From Rhizobium sp. NXC14 (GTDB lineage: Bacteria > Pseudomonadota > Alphaproteobacteria > Rhizobiales > Rhizobiaceae): a stretch of DNA of 64,000 nucleotides. The notes under the pieces were generated by a model that was given only the letters and a program-made list of their open reading frames with translations, ran no database searches and had not been told where the DNA came from. Shown here in pieces: positions 36,895-45,050 of this stretch. A program made the position numbers and the translations under genes. The stretch spans positions 558,001-622,000 of the forward strand of contig NZ_CP021033.1 in the NCBI RefSeq assembly GCF_002117485.1, given 5' to 3'. The first letter of the stretch is position 1; each line of letters starts with the position of its first letter.

Positions 36895-37824
36895 TCAGAG
36901 CGCCTTTTGCAATTCCGGCAGGGCGTCGAACAGATCGGCGACGAGGCCGTAGTCGGCAACCTGGAAGATCGGCGCCTCCTCGTCCTTGTTGATGGCGACG
37001 ATCACCTTCGAATCCTTCATGCCGGCCAGATGCTGGATGGCGCCGGAGATGCCGCAGGCGATATAGAGATCGGGCGCCACCACCTTGCCGGTCTGGCCGA
37101 CCTGCCAGTCGTTCGGGGCATAACCGGCATCGACGGCGGCGCGGCTGGCGCCGACGGCAGCACCGAGCTTGTCGGCCACCGGCAGGATGACCTCCTTGAA
37201 CTTCTCGGCCGAACCGAGTGCGCGGCCGCCCGAGATGATGACCTTGGCCGAGGTCAGTTCCGGACGTTCCGACGCCGACAGGGCATCGGAGACGAAACGC
37301 GACAGGCCCGGATCGGAGACGGCCGGGATCGCCTCGACCGTTGCCGAACCGCCTTCCGCTGCCGAGGCGAAGGAAGCAGTGCGCACGGTGATCACCTTCT
37401 TGGCGTCGCTTGATTGCACCGTCTGGATGGCGTTGCCGGCATAGATCGGCCGCTTGAAGGTGTCGGCGGAGACGACTTCGATGATCTCCGAGACCTGGGC
37501 GACGTCGAGAAGGGCTGCCACCCGCGGCAGCACCGTCTTGCCGACCGAGGTGGCGGCCGAGACGATCGTGTCATAGGGGCCGGCGAGCGAAACGATCAGC
37601 TCGGCCAGCGGTTCGGCGAGATTGTTGGCAAGCACGTCGCTTTCGGCGAGCAGCACCTTGGAGACGCCGGAGAGTTTTGCCGCCTGATCGGCCGCAGCCC
37701 TGGCAGCCTTGCCGGCAACCAGCACATGCACGTCGGGGCCGATCTGGCTTGCGGCGGTCAGCGCCTTGGCGGTCTGGTCGGAAAGGTGATTGCCGTCATG
37801 GTCGGCCAGAAGAAGAATGGTCAT
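36895..37824 (-). CDS. etfA: Electron transfer flavoprotein alpha subunit
   Basis: A 309-residue EtfA. The C-terminal FAD-binding domain carries the family signature in order: [68 protein letters not shown]. The N-terminal domain is shortened as usual. It follows etfB by 25 bases. With EtfB it accepts electrons from flavoprotein dehydrogenases and passes them to ETF:ubiquinone oxidoreductase. The StcD-like demethylase upstream in the same operon is a probable donor; fatty-acid oxidation may also use this ETF. Confidence 0.95.
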   Translation of the reverse strand: MTILLLADHDGNHLSDQTAKALTAASQIGPDVHVLVAGKAARAAADQAAKLSGVSKVLLAESDVLANNLAEPLAELIVSLAGPYDTIVSAATSVGKTVLPRVAALLDVAQVSEIIEVVSADTFKRPIYAGNAIQTVQSSDAKKVITVRTASFASAAEGGSATVEAIPAVSDPGLSRFVSDALSASERPELTSAKVIISGGRALGSAEKFKEVILPVADKLGAAVGASRAAVDAGYAPNDWQVGQTGKVVAPDLYIACGISGAIQHLAGMKDSKVIVAINKDEEAPIFQVADYGLVADLFDALPELQKAL

Positions 37825-37849
37825 GATAGTTGCTCCTGTTCCAGCCCGA

Positions 37850-38599
37850 TTACAGCACGCCGGCTTCGTTCTTCAGCTTGTCGACGAGTTCGGCGACCGA
37901 CTTGACCTTGACGCCGGCCTTGCGGCCGGACGGCTCCTCGGTCTTCAGCACCTTCAGCCGCGGCGTCGTGTCGACGCCGAAATCGGCAGGGCTCTTCTTG
38001 TCGAGCGGCTTCTTCTTCGCCTTCATGATGTTCGGCAGCGAGGCGTAACGCGGCTCGTTCAGTCTGAGGTCGGTGGTGATGACCGCCGGCAGCTTGATCT
38101 CGATCGTCTGCAGGCCGCCGTCGACCTCGCGGGTCACCTGAGCCTTACCGTCACCGATCTCGATCTTCGAGGCGAAGGTCGCCTGGGCCGAGCCCAGCAA
38201 TGCCGCCAGCATCTGGCCGGTCTGGTTCGAATCGTCGTCAATCGCCTGCTTGCCTGATATGATCAGCCCCGGCTGTTCGGCATCGGCCACACCCTTGAGG
38301 ATTTTGGCGACGGCCAGGGGCTCGACGGCGTCGTCGGTCTCGACCAGGATCGCCCGGTCGGCGCCCATGGCGAGCGCCGTGCGCAGCGTTTCCTCGGCCT
38401 TGGCCGGGCCGATCGACACCACCACCACTTCTTCCGCCTTGCCGGCTTCCTTCAATCTCAGCGCCTCTTCCACCGAAATCTCGTCGAACGGGTTCATCGA
38501 CATCTTCACATTGGCAAGCTCGACACCCGTGCCATCCGGCTTCACCCGGATCTTCACGTTGTAGTCGACAACCCGCTTGACGGGCACGAGAATCTTCAT
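37850..38599 (-). CDS. etfB: Electron transfer flavoprotein beta subunit
   Basis: A 249-residue EtfB with the AMP-binding fold: [19 protein letters not shown] at the N-terminus, [16 protein letters not shown], the signature [26 protein letters not shown], and [23 protein letters not shown]. The C-terminal arm ([20 protein letters not shown]) that wraps EtfA is complete. It is separated from the upstream cupin by about 130 bases containing a hairpin repeat, so an internal promoter or processing site is possible. Confidence 0.95.
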   Translation of the reverse strand: MKILVPVKRVVDYNVKIRVKPDGTGVELANVKMSMNPFDEISVEEALRLKEAGKAEEVVVVSIGPAKAEETLRTALAMGADRAILVETDDAVEPLAVAKILKGVADAEQPGLIISGKQAIDDDSNQTGQMLAALLGSAQATFASKIEIGDGKAQVTREVDGGLQTIEIKLPAVITTDLRLNEPRYASLPNIMKAKKKPLDKKSPADFGVDTTPRLKVLKTEEPSGRKAGVKVKSVAELVDKLKNEAGVL

Positions 38600-38616
38600 G
38601 GCAAACCCCTATATCC

Positions 38617-38658
38617 AAAGCGCGTCGCGATCTTTCAGATTCGCTTGCTCTGCGCTTT
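38617..38658. repeat. Rhizobial intergenic hairpin repeat, copy 1
   Basis: AAAGCGC at 38617-38623 pairs with GCGCTTT at 38652-38658, enclosing the core CGCGATCTTTCAGATTCGCT. A related copy is at 48656-48693. It sits between the DddQ-like gene and etfB. On the plus strand it is followed by a T-rich stretch (CTCTTTGTTTT). It could modulate the ratio of upstream and downstream transcripts. Confidence 0.6.
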
Positions 38659-38733
38659 AACTCTTTGTTTTCACGTAAGCCGTTGTCACAACCGCCGCAC
38701 AGCTTTGCGCGACATGCTTTAGACAGCCGGCCG

Positions 38734-39339
38734 TCAATGCGACCGCTCGGCAAGCAACGCCCAGAAGGCGAAGAGCGGCGTCTCCACCGACCTCATGGCG
38801 TGTTTGATCCCGGGAATATTATAGAACGATCCGCCGATACCAGGCGAAAACCAGTTCCCCTCCCCCTGCTGGAACTCTCCCTTTGACAGCACGAGATAGA
38901 CCTCCTCCGGCGCATGGTCGTGATCGGGATAGCGCACGTGAGGCGCCATCAATGTCACACCGAACCACAGGTCACTTCGCTCCTCCAATCCACCCGGCCC
39001 GACGATCATGGCATTGGCATGCCCATCAACGAAATTGTCGCTGGCCGTGGTGTGGTCATACTTTGTGCGGCGATGCCATTCAAGCATTGGCTCAATGCCT
39101 TTGAACCCCTCGATCAATCGCGCCAGCGAAGCATAGGACGTATCGACTGCGAGCGCCATATCGAGATGAGCGCAGACCGGTAACCGGCTTCCCTCTCCCG
39201 CGCGGGCAGTCCCCGGGCGCTCCAGCGCCGCGAAGAACTGCCCGATCGAGCGGCGGGCTTCTGGAGCCTCGGCAAACTGGTCGAAAGCGACCGAAGCGGC
39301 TTCCAGAAAATGCTGGAGGCTTTCGTTGCGCAAACTCAT
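38734..39339 (-). CDS. DddQ-like DMSP lyase family cupin
   Basis: A 201-residue single-domain cupin; the ATG has GGAGGGG six bases upstream. The active-site string RYPDHDHAPEEVY gives Tyr137, His140, His142, Glu146 and Tyr148, and His180 follows in GIKHAMRS. Residue spacing equals that recalled for Ruegeria DddQ (Tyr120, His123, His125, Glu129, Tyr131, His163), and the length also matches. Such enzymes cleave dimethylsulfoniopropionate to acrylate and dimethyl sulfide. The operon encodes N-demethylation and formaldehyde removal, so a betaine analogue is an alternative substrate. Family membership is good; substrate is uncertain. Confidence 0.75.
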   Translation of the reverse strand: MSLRNESLQHFLEAASVAFDQFAEAPEARRSIGQFFAALERPGTARAGEGSRLPVCAHLDMALAVDTSYASLARLIEGFKGIEPMLEWHRRTKYDHTTASDNFVDGHANAMIVGPGGLEERSDLWFGVTLMAPHVRYPDHDHAPEEVYLVLSKGEFQQGEGNWFSPGIGGSFYNIPGIKHAMRSVETPLFAFWALLAERSH

Positions 39340-39381
39340 ATCATCCCCTCCGGATCGGCCGGCAGGCGGCCGCTCTGACAA

Positions 39382-41418
39382 TCATATATCCTTCGCGATG
39401 CGCAGACCGTCATAGACAGCGGCATGCGTGTTACGGGCAGCGACAGCGTCGCCGATCCGGAACAGCTGGAACTTGCCCTCCGGATTGCGGATGACCGATT
39501 GCGGTTGCCCCTGGAGAAGCTGATCGTGCGAGACCTCGCCCAGATTTTTCGACTTGGGCTTCAGCTCGAAATAGAGTTCGTCGAGCGGGATGGTCCCGTG
39601 ATTTACGACGATCTGGTCGTAGCTGTGCTGCCGGGCAATTCCGCCGTAATCGCTGCCGATATGGGCGACGAGCTGATTACCGCTCTTCTCGACGGCCTCC
39701 AGCCGATAGGTAACGGTGAAGGTCACGTCGTACTTTTGGAGCGAACGCATATAGGGCACCAGGTTCATGGCCATGACCTCCGGCGCGAAGGACCGGTCCG
39801 GCGTCATGATCTCGACCTTGGCACCTGATTTGGCGAGGAACTCCGCCGCCTGCAGCGCTGCATGGTCGCCAGCATCGTCGAAAACAAGCACGTTGGAACC
39901 GGGTTTCACATCGCCGGAGATGATGTCCCAAGACGAGACCACCAGTTCGTTGCCGCTGGTGAGCACCTCTGTATGGGGCAGGCCGCCAGTGGCGATGATG
40001 ACGACATCAGGATTTTCGGCCTCGATCGTGTCGGCTTCCGCCCAGGTGTTGAAGTGGAAGGTGACGCCGTATTTTTCACACTGGCTCATGCGCCAGTCGA
40101 TAATGCTGATCATTTCCCGGCGGCGTTCGCTTTGGGCGGTGAGGCGGATCTGACCGCCTGGATTGTTCGCTGCTTCGAAAACCGTCACTTGGTGGCCGCG
40201 CTCTCCCGCGACGCGCGCCGCCTCGAGCCCGGCCGGGCCGGCGCCGACGATGACGACCTTCTTTCTGACCTCGGCCTTTGCCGCGATATGCGGCATCGTC
40301 AGTTCGCGGCCCGTGGCGGCATTGTGGATGCAGTAGGCCGCCCCGCCCTGATAGATGCGATCGAGACAATAATTGGCGCCGACGCAGGGGCGGATATCCT
40401 CTTCCCGCTTCTCGATGATCTTGCGGACGATATGCGGGTCGGTCATGTGGGCGCGGGTCATGCCGACCATGTCGACTTTGCCGGCTGCAATCGCATGACG
40501 CGCCGTGGCGGCGTCGGGAATCTTCGCCGCATGGAAGGTCGGGAAGTTGGTCGCGGCGCGGATTTCACCGGCAAAATCCAGGTGCGGCGAGTTCGCCATG
40601 CCCTGGATCGGGATGACGTCGGTCAAACCCGGGTCGGTGTCGATGTGGCCACGAATGACGTTCAGATAGTCGATAAGCCCGCTGTCGCGCAGCCGCTTGG
40701 AAATCTCTATGCCTTCGGCCTGCCCGTTGCCGCCGGGCAGACATTCGTCCGCCGTATAGCGCACGCCGAGGATGAATTCGTTCCCGACCCTCTCGCGGAT
40801 CGCCCTGAACACGTCGAAACAGAAGCGCATGCGGTTCTCGAGCGCACCCCCATAGGGGCCGTCAAGTTCGTTCGTGAGCGGAGACGCGAACTGGTCGATC
40901 AGGTGGCCGTAGGCCTCCAGCTCGATTCCATCCATACCGCCGGCCTTCATCCGTTCGGCCGCATCGGCGAAATCCTTGATGATGCGCTCAATGTCCCAAT
41001 CTTCCAACTTCTTCGGAAAGGCGCGATGCGAAGCCTCGCGATGATGCGACGGGGCGACGACCGGCAGCCAGTCTCCCTTGTCCCAGCGCGTGCGCCGTCC
41101 GAGATGGGTGAGCTGGATCATGATCGCCGCCCCCTCTTCGTGCACGGCGTCAGTCATTTCCCTGATCCAGGGGACGATCTCGTCCTTATAGGCGAGCAAG
41201 TTGTTGAAGACGGGCGGACTGTCCCTTGAAACCGCGGCGGAGCCTGCCGTCATCGTCAAGGCCACCCCGCCCTTTGCCCGCTCTACCGTATAGGCCCGAT
41301 ACCTTTCCTTCGGCATGCCGTCCTCGGGATAGGCCGGCTCGTGCGAGGTTACGATGATGCGGTTGCGCAGTGTCAGATGCTTGAGCTGATAGGGTTGAAG
41401 TAGGGGATCGTTCGACAT
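39382..41418 (-). CDS. StcD/DgcA-like N-methylproline (dimethylglycine-type) demethylase
   Basis: A 678-residue flavoprotein of the trimethylamine dehydrogenase/2,4-dienoyl-CoA reductase type. The N-terminal FMN barrel (LKHLTLRNRIIVTSHEPAYPEDG, MIQLTHLGRRTRW, GMDGIELEAYGHLIDQF) is followed by a [4Fe-4S] segment (CVGANYCLDRIYQGGAAYCIHN) and a C-terminal dinucleotide domain (KKVVIVGAGPAGLEAARVAG). StcD of Sinorhizobium and DgcA of Pseudomonas have this build and remove N-methyl from N-methylproline or dimethylglycine, giving formaldehyde. It heads the operon with the cupins, ETF and formaldehyde genes and is divergent from a TetR regulator. The start at MSNDPLLQPY is chosen over one 11 codons upstream. 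Confidence 0.88.
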   Translation of the reverse strand: MSNDPLLQPYQLKHLTLRNRIIVTSHEPAYPEDGMPKERYRAYTVERAKGGVALTMTAGSAAVSRDSPPVFNNLLAYKDEIVPWIREMTDAVHEEGAAIMIQLTHLGRRTRWDKGDWLPVVAPSHHREASHRAFPKKLEDWDIERIIKDFADAAERMKAGGMDGIELEAYGHLIDQFASPLTNELDGPYGGALENRMRFCFDVFRAIRERVGNEFILGVRYTADECLPGGNGQAEGIEISKRLRDSGLIDYLNVIRGHIDTDPGLTDVIPIQGMANSPHLDFAGEIRAATNFPTFHAAKIPDAATARHAIAAGKVDMVGMTRAHMTDPHIVRKIIEKREEDIRPCVGANYCLDRIYQGGAAYCIHNAATGRELTMPHIAAKAEVRKKVVIVGAGPAGLEAARVAGERGHQVTVFEAANNPGGQIRLTAQSERRREMISIIDWRMSQCEKYGVTFHFNTWAEADTIEAENPDVVIIATGGLPHTEVLTSGNELVVSSWDIISGDVKPGSNVLVFDDAGDHAALQAAEFLAKSGAKVEIMTPDRSFAPEVMAMNLVPYMRSLQKYDVTFTVTYRLEAVEKSGNQLVAHIGSDYGGIARQHSYDQIVVNHGTIPLDELYFELKPKSKNLGEVSHDQLLQGQPQSVIRNPEGKFQLFRIGDAVAARNTHAAVYDGLRIAKDI

Positions 41419-41462
41419 GGACCGTGGTTCCGGATTAAAACATCGAAGCAAACGCTAAGGGC

Positions 41463-41524
41463 AATGTACATATGTGTCAACATTGGAAACACGAAGGTCA
41501 TTATTTTCGACACTAATGTACATT
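41463..41524. promoter_or_regulatory. Large imperfect inverted repeat, candidate TetR operator
   Basis: AATGTACATATGTGTC at 41463-41478 is mirrored at 41509-41524, whose reverse complement is AATGTACATTAGTGTC. Fourteen of sixteen positions match, with 30 bases between arms. Each arm contains its own palindrome ATGTACAT. The pair lies centrally between the StcD-like gene (ATG at 41418) and the TetR gene (ATG at 41565), so a regulator bound there could control both. Confidence 0.62.
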
Positions 41525-41564
41525 TTTCTTGTGCCAAGCCGCGGAAGTTGATAGGAGATAATGC

Positions 41565-42194
41565 ATGGACCAGGCTTTGAACGACACCGGCTGGCGCGGA
41601 TCGCAGGAAGGATGGCTGGAGGCAGCTTACCAGTCATTGCTGGAATCCGGCGTGGATTCGGTGAAAATTCTGCCGCTCGCAAAGAAACTCAATCTCTCGC
41701 GAACGAGCTTCTACTGGTTCTTCAAGGATCGGGAGGAACTCTTGAGCGCGCTCGTGGCGCGGTGGCGCGAGAAAAACACCGGCAATATCGTCAAGCAGTC
41801 CGAAGCCTATGCTGAGTCGCTCGCAGAAGCGATGCTCAACGTTTTCGATTGCTGGCTGAACACCGACCTCTTCGACGCCAAATTCGAGTTTGCCGTGCGC
41901 AGTTGGGCCTTGCAGTCGGACGAACTTCTGGCCGAGGTCCAGCAGGCGGATCAGATCCGGCTGGAGGCGCTCAAACGCATGTTTATACGGTTCGGGTTAC
42001 CAGAAACGACATCGGATGTCAGAGCGCGGACAACTTACCTCGTTCAGATCGGGTACATTTCCATGCAGTCGAAGGAGGAACTCGCCGTCCGCATGAAACG
42101 GATTCCCGAATATATTGCGATCTACACGGGCGAAGTGCCGCTGCAGAGGGAGCTCGACCGCTTCTTCGCGCGGCACGGCTATAGGCCCGGCTGA
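41565..42194 (+). CDS. TetR family transcriptional regulator
   Basis: A 209-residue regulator; AGGAGATAATGC precedes the ATG. The N-terminal helix-turn-helix reads GWLEAAYQSLLESGVDSVKILPLAKKLNLSRTSFYWFFKDREELLSAL. The C-terminal helical domain contains many Trp/Phe residues suited to a small-molecule pocket. It is divergent from the StcD-like demethylase and 10 bases upstream of the ProC-like gene. A paired inverted repeat in the divergent region is the natural operator. It may respond to a betaine or N-methylproline. Confidence 0.9.
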   Translation: MDQALNDTGWRGSQEGWLEAAYQSLLESGVDSVKILPLAKKLNLSRTSFYWFFKDREELLSALVARWREKNTGNIVKQSEAYAESLAEAMLNVFDCWLNTDLFDAKFEFAVRSWALQSDELLAEVQQADQIRLEALKRMFIRFGLPETTSDVRARTTYLVQIGYISMQSKEELAVRMKRIPEYIAIYTGEVPLQRELDRFFARHGYRPG

Positions 42195-42204
42195 GGAAAC
42201 CGAG

Positions 42205-42999
42205 ATGAGCGTTTCCTTGAGGATTGGTATTGTTGGCGGTGGCGGCTGGCTGGGTGGAGCCATCGCCAGCACGATCGTCGATTCCGGCCTGGTCGATCCT
42301 CGAAATCTCTGCCTCTCCTATCGCAGCCGGCAGCCCGACCGTTTCCCAGATTCCTTCTGGACCACCGACAGTCAGGAACTTGCCGACCGCTCGGATGTGA
42401 TCCTTCTCTCCATCCGCCCGGACGACTGGCATCCGCTCGCCCTCGATGCTTCCGACAAGCTGGTGATTTCGGTCATGGCCGGCATTCGCCTGGGCGCCCT
42501 TGCGGAGCGCCACAAGACAGGCCGCGTAGTCCGCGCCCTGCCGAATGCCGCTGCCGAAGTGGGGAAATCCTATACCCCCTGGATCGGCGCGAACGACATC
42601 ACGAGAGATGATCGGAACGTCGTCCGCGCAATCTTCGAAACCTGCGGATCTGAGGACGAGGTCGCAAGGGAAAGCGACATCGATTATCTCACGGGCCTTT
42701 CCGGCTCCGGGCCGGCATTCCCGGCACTGCTCGCCGCCGCCATGATGCGCGACGCCGTCATCCGCGGCCTGCCTGCCGAGGTTGCGCGCCGCGCCGTCAA
42801 TGCGGTGATATCAGGCGCCGGCCGGCTGCTGGAGCGCCGCAACGAATGTCCCGACGACATCGTCCAAACCTTTCTCGATTATCACGGCACCACCGCGGCA
42901 GCCATCGAAGGCATGCGCGCCGCCGGGTTCGACGCTGCGGTGGGGGAAGGCCTATCGGCAGCATTCAAGAAATCGGTGGGTATGGGAGCTGTTTCCTGA
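42205..42999 (+). CDS. Pyrroline-5-carboxylate reductase-like protein
   Basis: A 264-residue NAD(P)-dependent reductase starting at ATG with GAGGAAACC upstream. It has the Rossmann motif IGIVGGGGWLGGAIAS, the middle segment RVVRALPNAAAEVGKS, and the dimerisation-domain signature LTGLSGSGPAFPALLAAAMM with late VQTFLDYHGTTAAAIEGM. These are hallmarks of ProC-type enzymes reducing P5C or related cyclic imines to proline. It shares its transcript with the TetR regulator and the second betaine transporter, pointing to a catabolic imine reductase rather than housekeeping ProC. A divergent paralogue is encoded at 61821. Confidence 0.85.
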   Translation: MSVSLRIGIVGGGGWLGGAIASTIVDSGLVDPRNLCLSYRSRQPDRFPDSFWTTDSQELADRSDVILLSIRPDDWHPLALDASDKLVISVMAGIRLGALAERHKTGRVVRALPNAAAEVGKSYTPWIGANDITRDDRNVVRAIFETCGSEDEVARESDIDYLTGLSGSGPAFPALLAAAMMRDAVIRGLPAEVARRAVNAVISGAGRLLERRNECPDDIVQTFLDYHGTTAAAIEGMRAAGFDAAVGEGLSAAFKKSVGMGAVS

Positions 43000-43067
43000 C
43001 GACCGTTGAGGGCGGGTACTGCGGCACCCCGCCTGGCCAGATCAGCCGCTAAATAGAGGGAACGAGA

Positions 43068-44069
43068 ATGAAGAAACTACTTGCATCGACATGCTTGACG
43101 TTCGGCCTGATCGGCGGCGCGTCCTTCGCCGGCGCCGCCGAATGCGGCAGCGTCACCATCGCCAGCATGAACTGGCAGAGCGCCGAAGTTCTCTCCAACC
43201 TGGACAAGTTCATCCTGAACGAAGGTTACGGCTGCAGCGCCGACATCACCGTTGGCGACACCGTCCCGACGATCACCTCCATGGCCGAAAAGGGCCAGCC
43301 GGATATCGCGCCCGAAGCATGGATCGACCTGCTGCCCGACGTCGTCAAGAAGGGCACGGAAGAAGGCCGCATCGTTCAGGTCGGCTCGCCGCTGCCGGAT
43401 GGCGGCGTACAGGGCTGGTGGATTCCGAAATATCTCGCCGACGCCCATCCCGACATCAAAACGATCGGCGATGCGCTGAAGCATCCGGAACTCTTCCCAG
43501 ATCCCGAAGACCCGAAGAAGGGCGCCATCGTCAACGGCCCGCAGGGCTGGGGCGGCACGGTCGTCACCTCGCAGCTCTACAAGGCGTTTGATGCCGAAAA
43601 GGCGGGCTTCACCCTTGTCGACACCGGCTCTGCCGCCGGTCTCGACGGTTCGATCGCCAAGGCTTACGAGCGCAAGGAAGGCTGGGTCGGCTATTACTGG
43701 GCGCCGACCGCGCTGCTCGGCAAGTATCAGATGGTCAAGCTCGAAGCCGGTGTGCCGGAGAATGCTGCCGAGTGGAAGCGCTGCATCACGGTTGCCGACT
43801 GCCCCGATCCGAAGCCGGCGGCATGGCCGGTCGATCACGTCGTGACTCTCGTTGCCAAGCCTTTCTCTGAAAAGGTCGGCCCCGAGGTCATGGACTACCT
43901 GAAGAAGCGTTCATGGAGCAACGATACGGTCAACAAGCTGATGGCCTGGATGACCGACAACCAGGCAACCGGCGAAGACGGCGCCAAACACTTCCTGGAA
44001 GAAAACAAGGACATCTGGACCAAGTGGGTCTCGCCCGAGGCAGCCAAGAAGATCGAAGCTGCTCTCTAA
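43068..44069 (+). CDS. Glycine betaine/choline-type ABC transporter binding protein (second system)
   Basis: A 333-residue exported binding protein. The signal peptide spans about residues 1-23 (ending SFAGAAE). The OpuAC-type domain starts CGSVTIASMNWQSAEVLSNL and contains ligand-cage aromatics (APEAWIDLL, VGYYWAPTALLG, LEAGVPENAAEWKRC). Cysteine pairs suggest disulfides. It differs strongly from the binding protein at 27690, so ligands probably differ. It heads a three-gene transporter operon and is followed by a stable hairpin that may raise its expression over the membrane components. Confidence 0.92.
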   Translation: MKKLLASTCLTFGLIGGASFAGAAECGSVTIASMNWQSAEVLSNLDKFILNEGYGCSADITVGDTVPTITSMAEKGQPDIAPEAWIDLLPDVVKKGTEEGRIVQVGSPLPDGGVQGWWIPKYLADAHPDIKTIGDALKHPELFPDPEDPKKGAIVNGPQGWGGTVVTSQLYKAFDAEKAGFTLVDTGSAAGLDGSIAKAYERKEGWVGYYWAPTALLGKYQMVKLEAGVPENAAEWKRCITVADCPDPKPAAWPVDHVVTLVAKPFSEKVGPEVMDYLKKRSWSNDTVNKLMAWMTDNQATGEDGAKHFLEENKDIWTKWVSPEAAKKIEAAL

Positions 44070-44080
44070 GCAAAAAAATT

Positions 44081-44102
44081 GCGGTGCGCGAAAGCGCACC
44101 GC
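44081..44102 (+). terminator. Stable hairpin between binding-protein and permease genes
   Basis: GCGGTGCGC at 44081-44089 and GCGCACCGC at 44094-44102 form a perfect 9-bp stem with a GAAA tetraloop, followed by TTCT. It lies 12 bases past the binding-protein stop and 60 bases before the permease. Such elements act as partial terminators or 3'-end stabilisers that keep binding protein in excess. Confidence 0.7.
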
Positions 44103-44162
44103 TTCTCACGCGCCGACAAAATCAAAAAGACTGCCGCGGCACTTTGACGAAAGGGGAACGAG

Positions 44163-45050
44163 ATGGAATGGTTTTATAAATTCCCACACATGAACGATGA
44201 CGCGCTTCGCAATCTGAAGAAAGCGATCGATGACGGCTTTCGCGGATTTACCCGCAGCTACGGCGACGGCATCGAAAGCCTCTTCGTCCCGCTGCAGCAT
44301 TTCCTCATCGCTGCCGAGCGCTTCATGACGCAAACGCCGTGGCCGATCATTACCCTGATCATCCTCGTCATTGCCTGGTTTGCGAGCCGCAGCTTGAAGA
44401 TCGTCCTCGGCTGTCTGGTGACGCTGATGCTGATCGGCTACTTCGACATGTGGGACGACACGATGCGGACGGTCTCGATGATCTTCGTCTGCACGGTTCT
44501 TTCCATCGCCATCGGTATCCCGATCGGCATCCTTATGGCGCGCTCCGACCGGCTGCAGCGCGTCGTCAATCCAATCCTCGACGTCATGCAGACCATGCCG
44601 AGCTTCGTCTACCTCATCCCCGTCGTCATGCTCTTGGGTATCGGCAAGGTGCCGGGCCTGATCGCCGTTGTCATCTACGCCATCCCGCCGATGATCCGCC
44701 TGACCGATCTCGGCATCCGGCTCGTTGACAAGGACGTGCTCGAGGCCGCAGATGCCTTCGGCACCTCCAGGTCGCAGAAGCTCTTGAAGGTGCAGCTGCC
44801 GCTGGCGCTTCCCACCATCATGGCCGGCATCAACCAGACGATCATGATGGCGCTCGCCATGGTGGTCATCGCTTCCATGATCGGCGTTCAGGGCCTCGGC
44901 CAGCCGGTGCTGAAGGCGATCGCCAACCAATACTTCACGCTGGGCATTTTCAACGGCCTTGCCATCGTCGGCATCGCAATCATCTTCGACCGGGTCAGCC
45001 AGGCATATGGCAAAAGGCTCCAGAAGCATCGGGAGACCGTCCATGGCTGA
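44163..45050 (+). CDS. Glycine betaine/choline-type ABC transporter permease (second system)
   Basis: A 295-residue ProW-like permease. It has an amphipathic N-terminus, about six membrane segments (IITLIILVIAWFAS, LGCLVTLMLIGYFDMW, FVYLIPVVMLLGIG), and the EAA loop VLEAADAFGTSRSQKLLKVQLPLALPTIMAG followed by IGVQGLGQPVL. The ATG has GAAAGGGGAACGAG upstream. It is the only permease of this system, so the pore would be a homodimer. The ATPase start overlaps its stop by eight bases. Confidence 0.92.
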   Translation: MEWFYKFPHMNDDALRNLKKAIDDGFRGFTRSYGDGIESLFVPLQHFLIAAERFMTQTPWPIITLIILVIAWFASRSLKIVLGCLVTLMLIGYFDMWDDTMRTVSMIFVCTVLSIAIGIPIGILMARSDRLQRVVNPILDVMQTMPSFVYLIPVVMLLGIGKVPGLIAVVIYAIPPMIRLTDLGIRLVDKDVLEAADAFGTSRSQKLLKVQLPLALPTIMAGINQTIMMALAMVVIASMIGVQGLGQPVLKAIANQYFTLGIFNGLAIVGIAIIFDRVSQAYGKRLQKHRETVHG

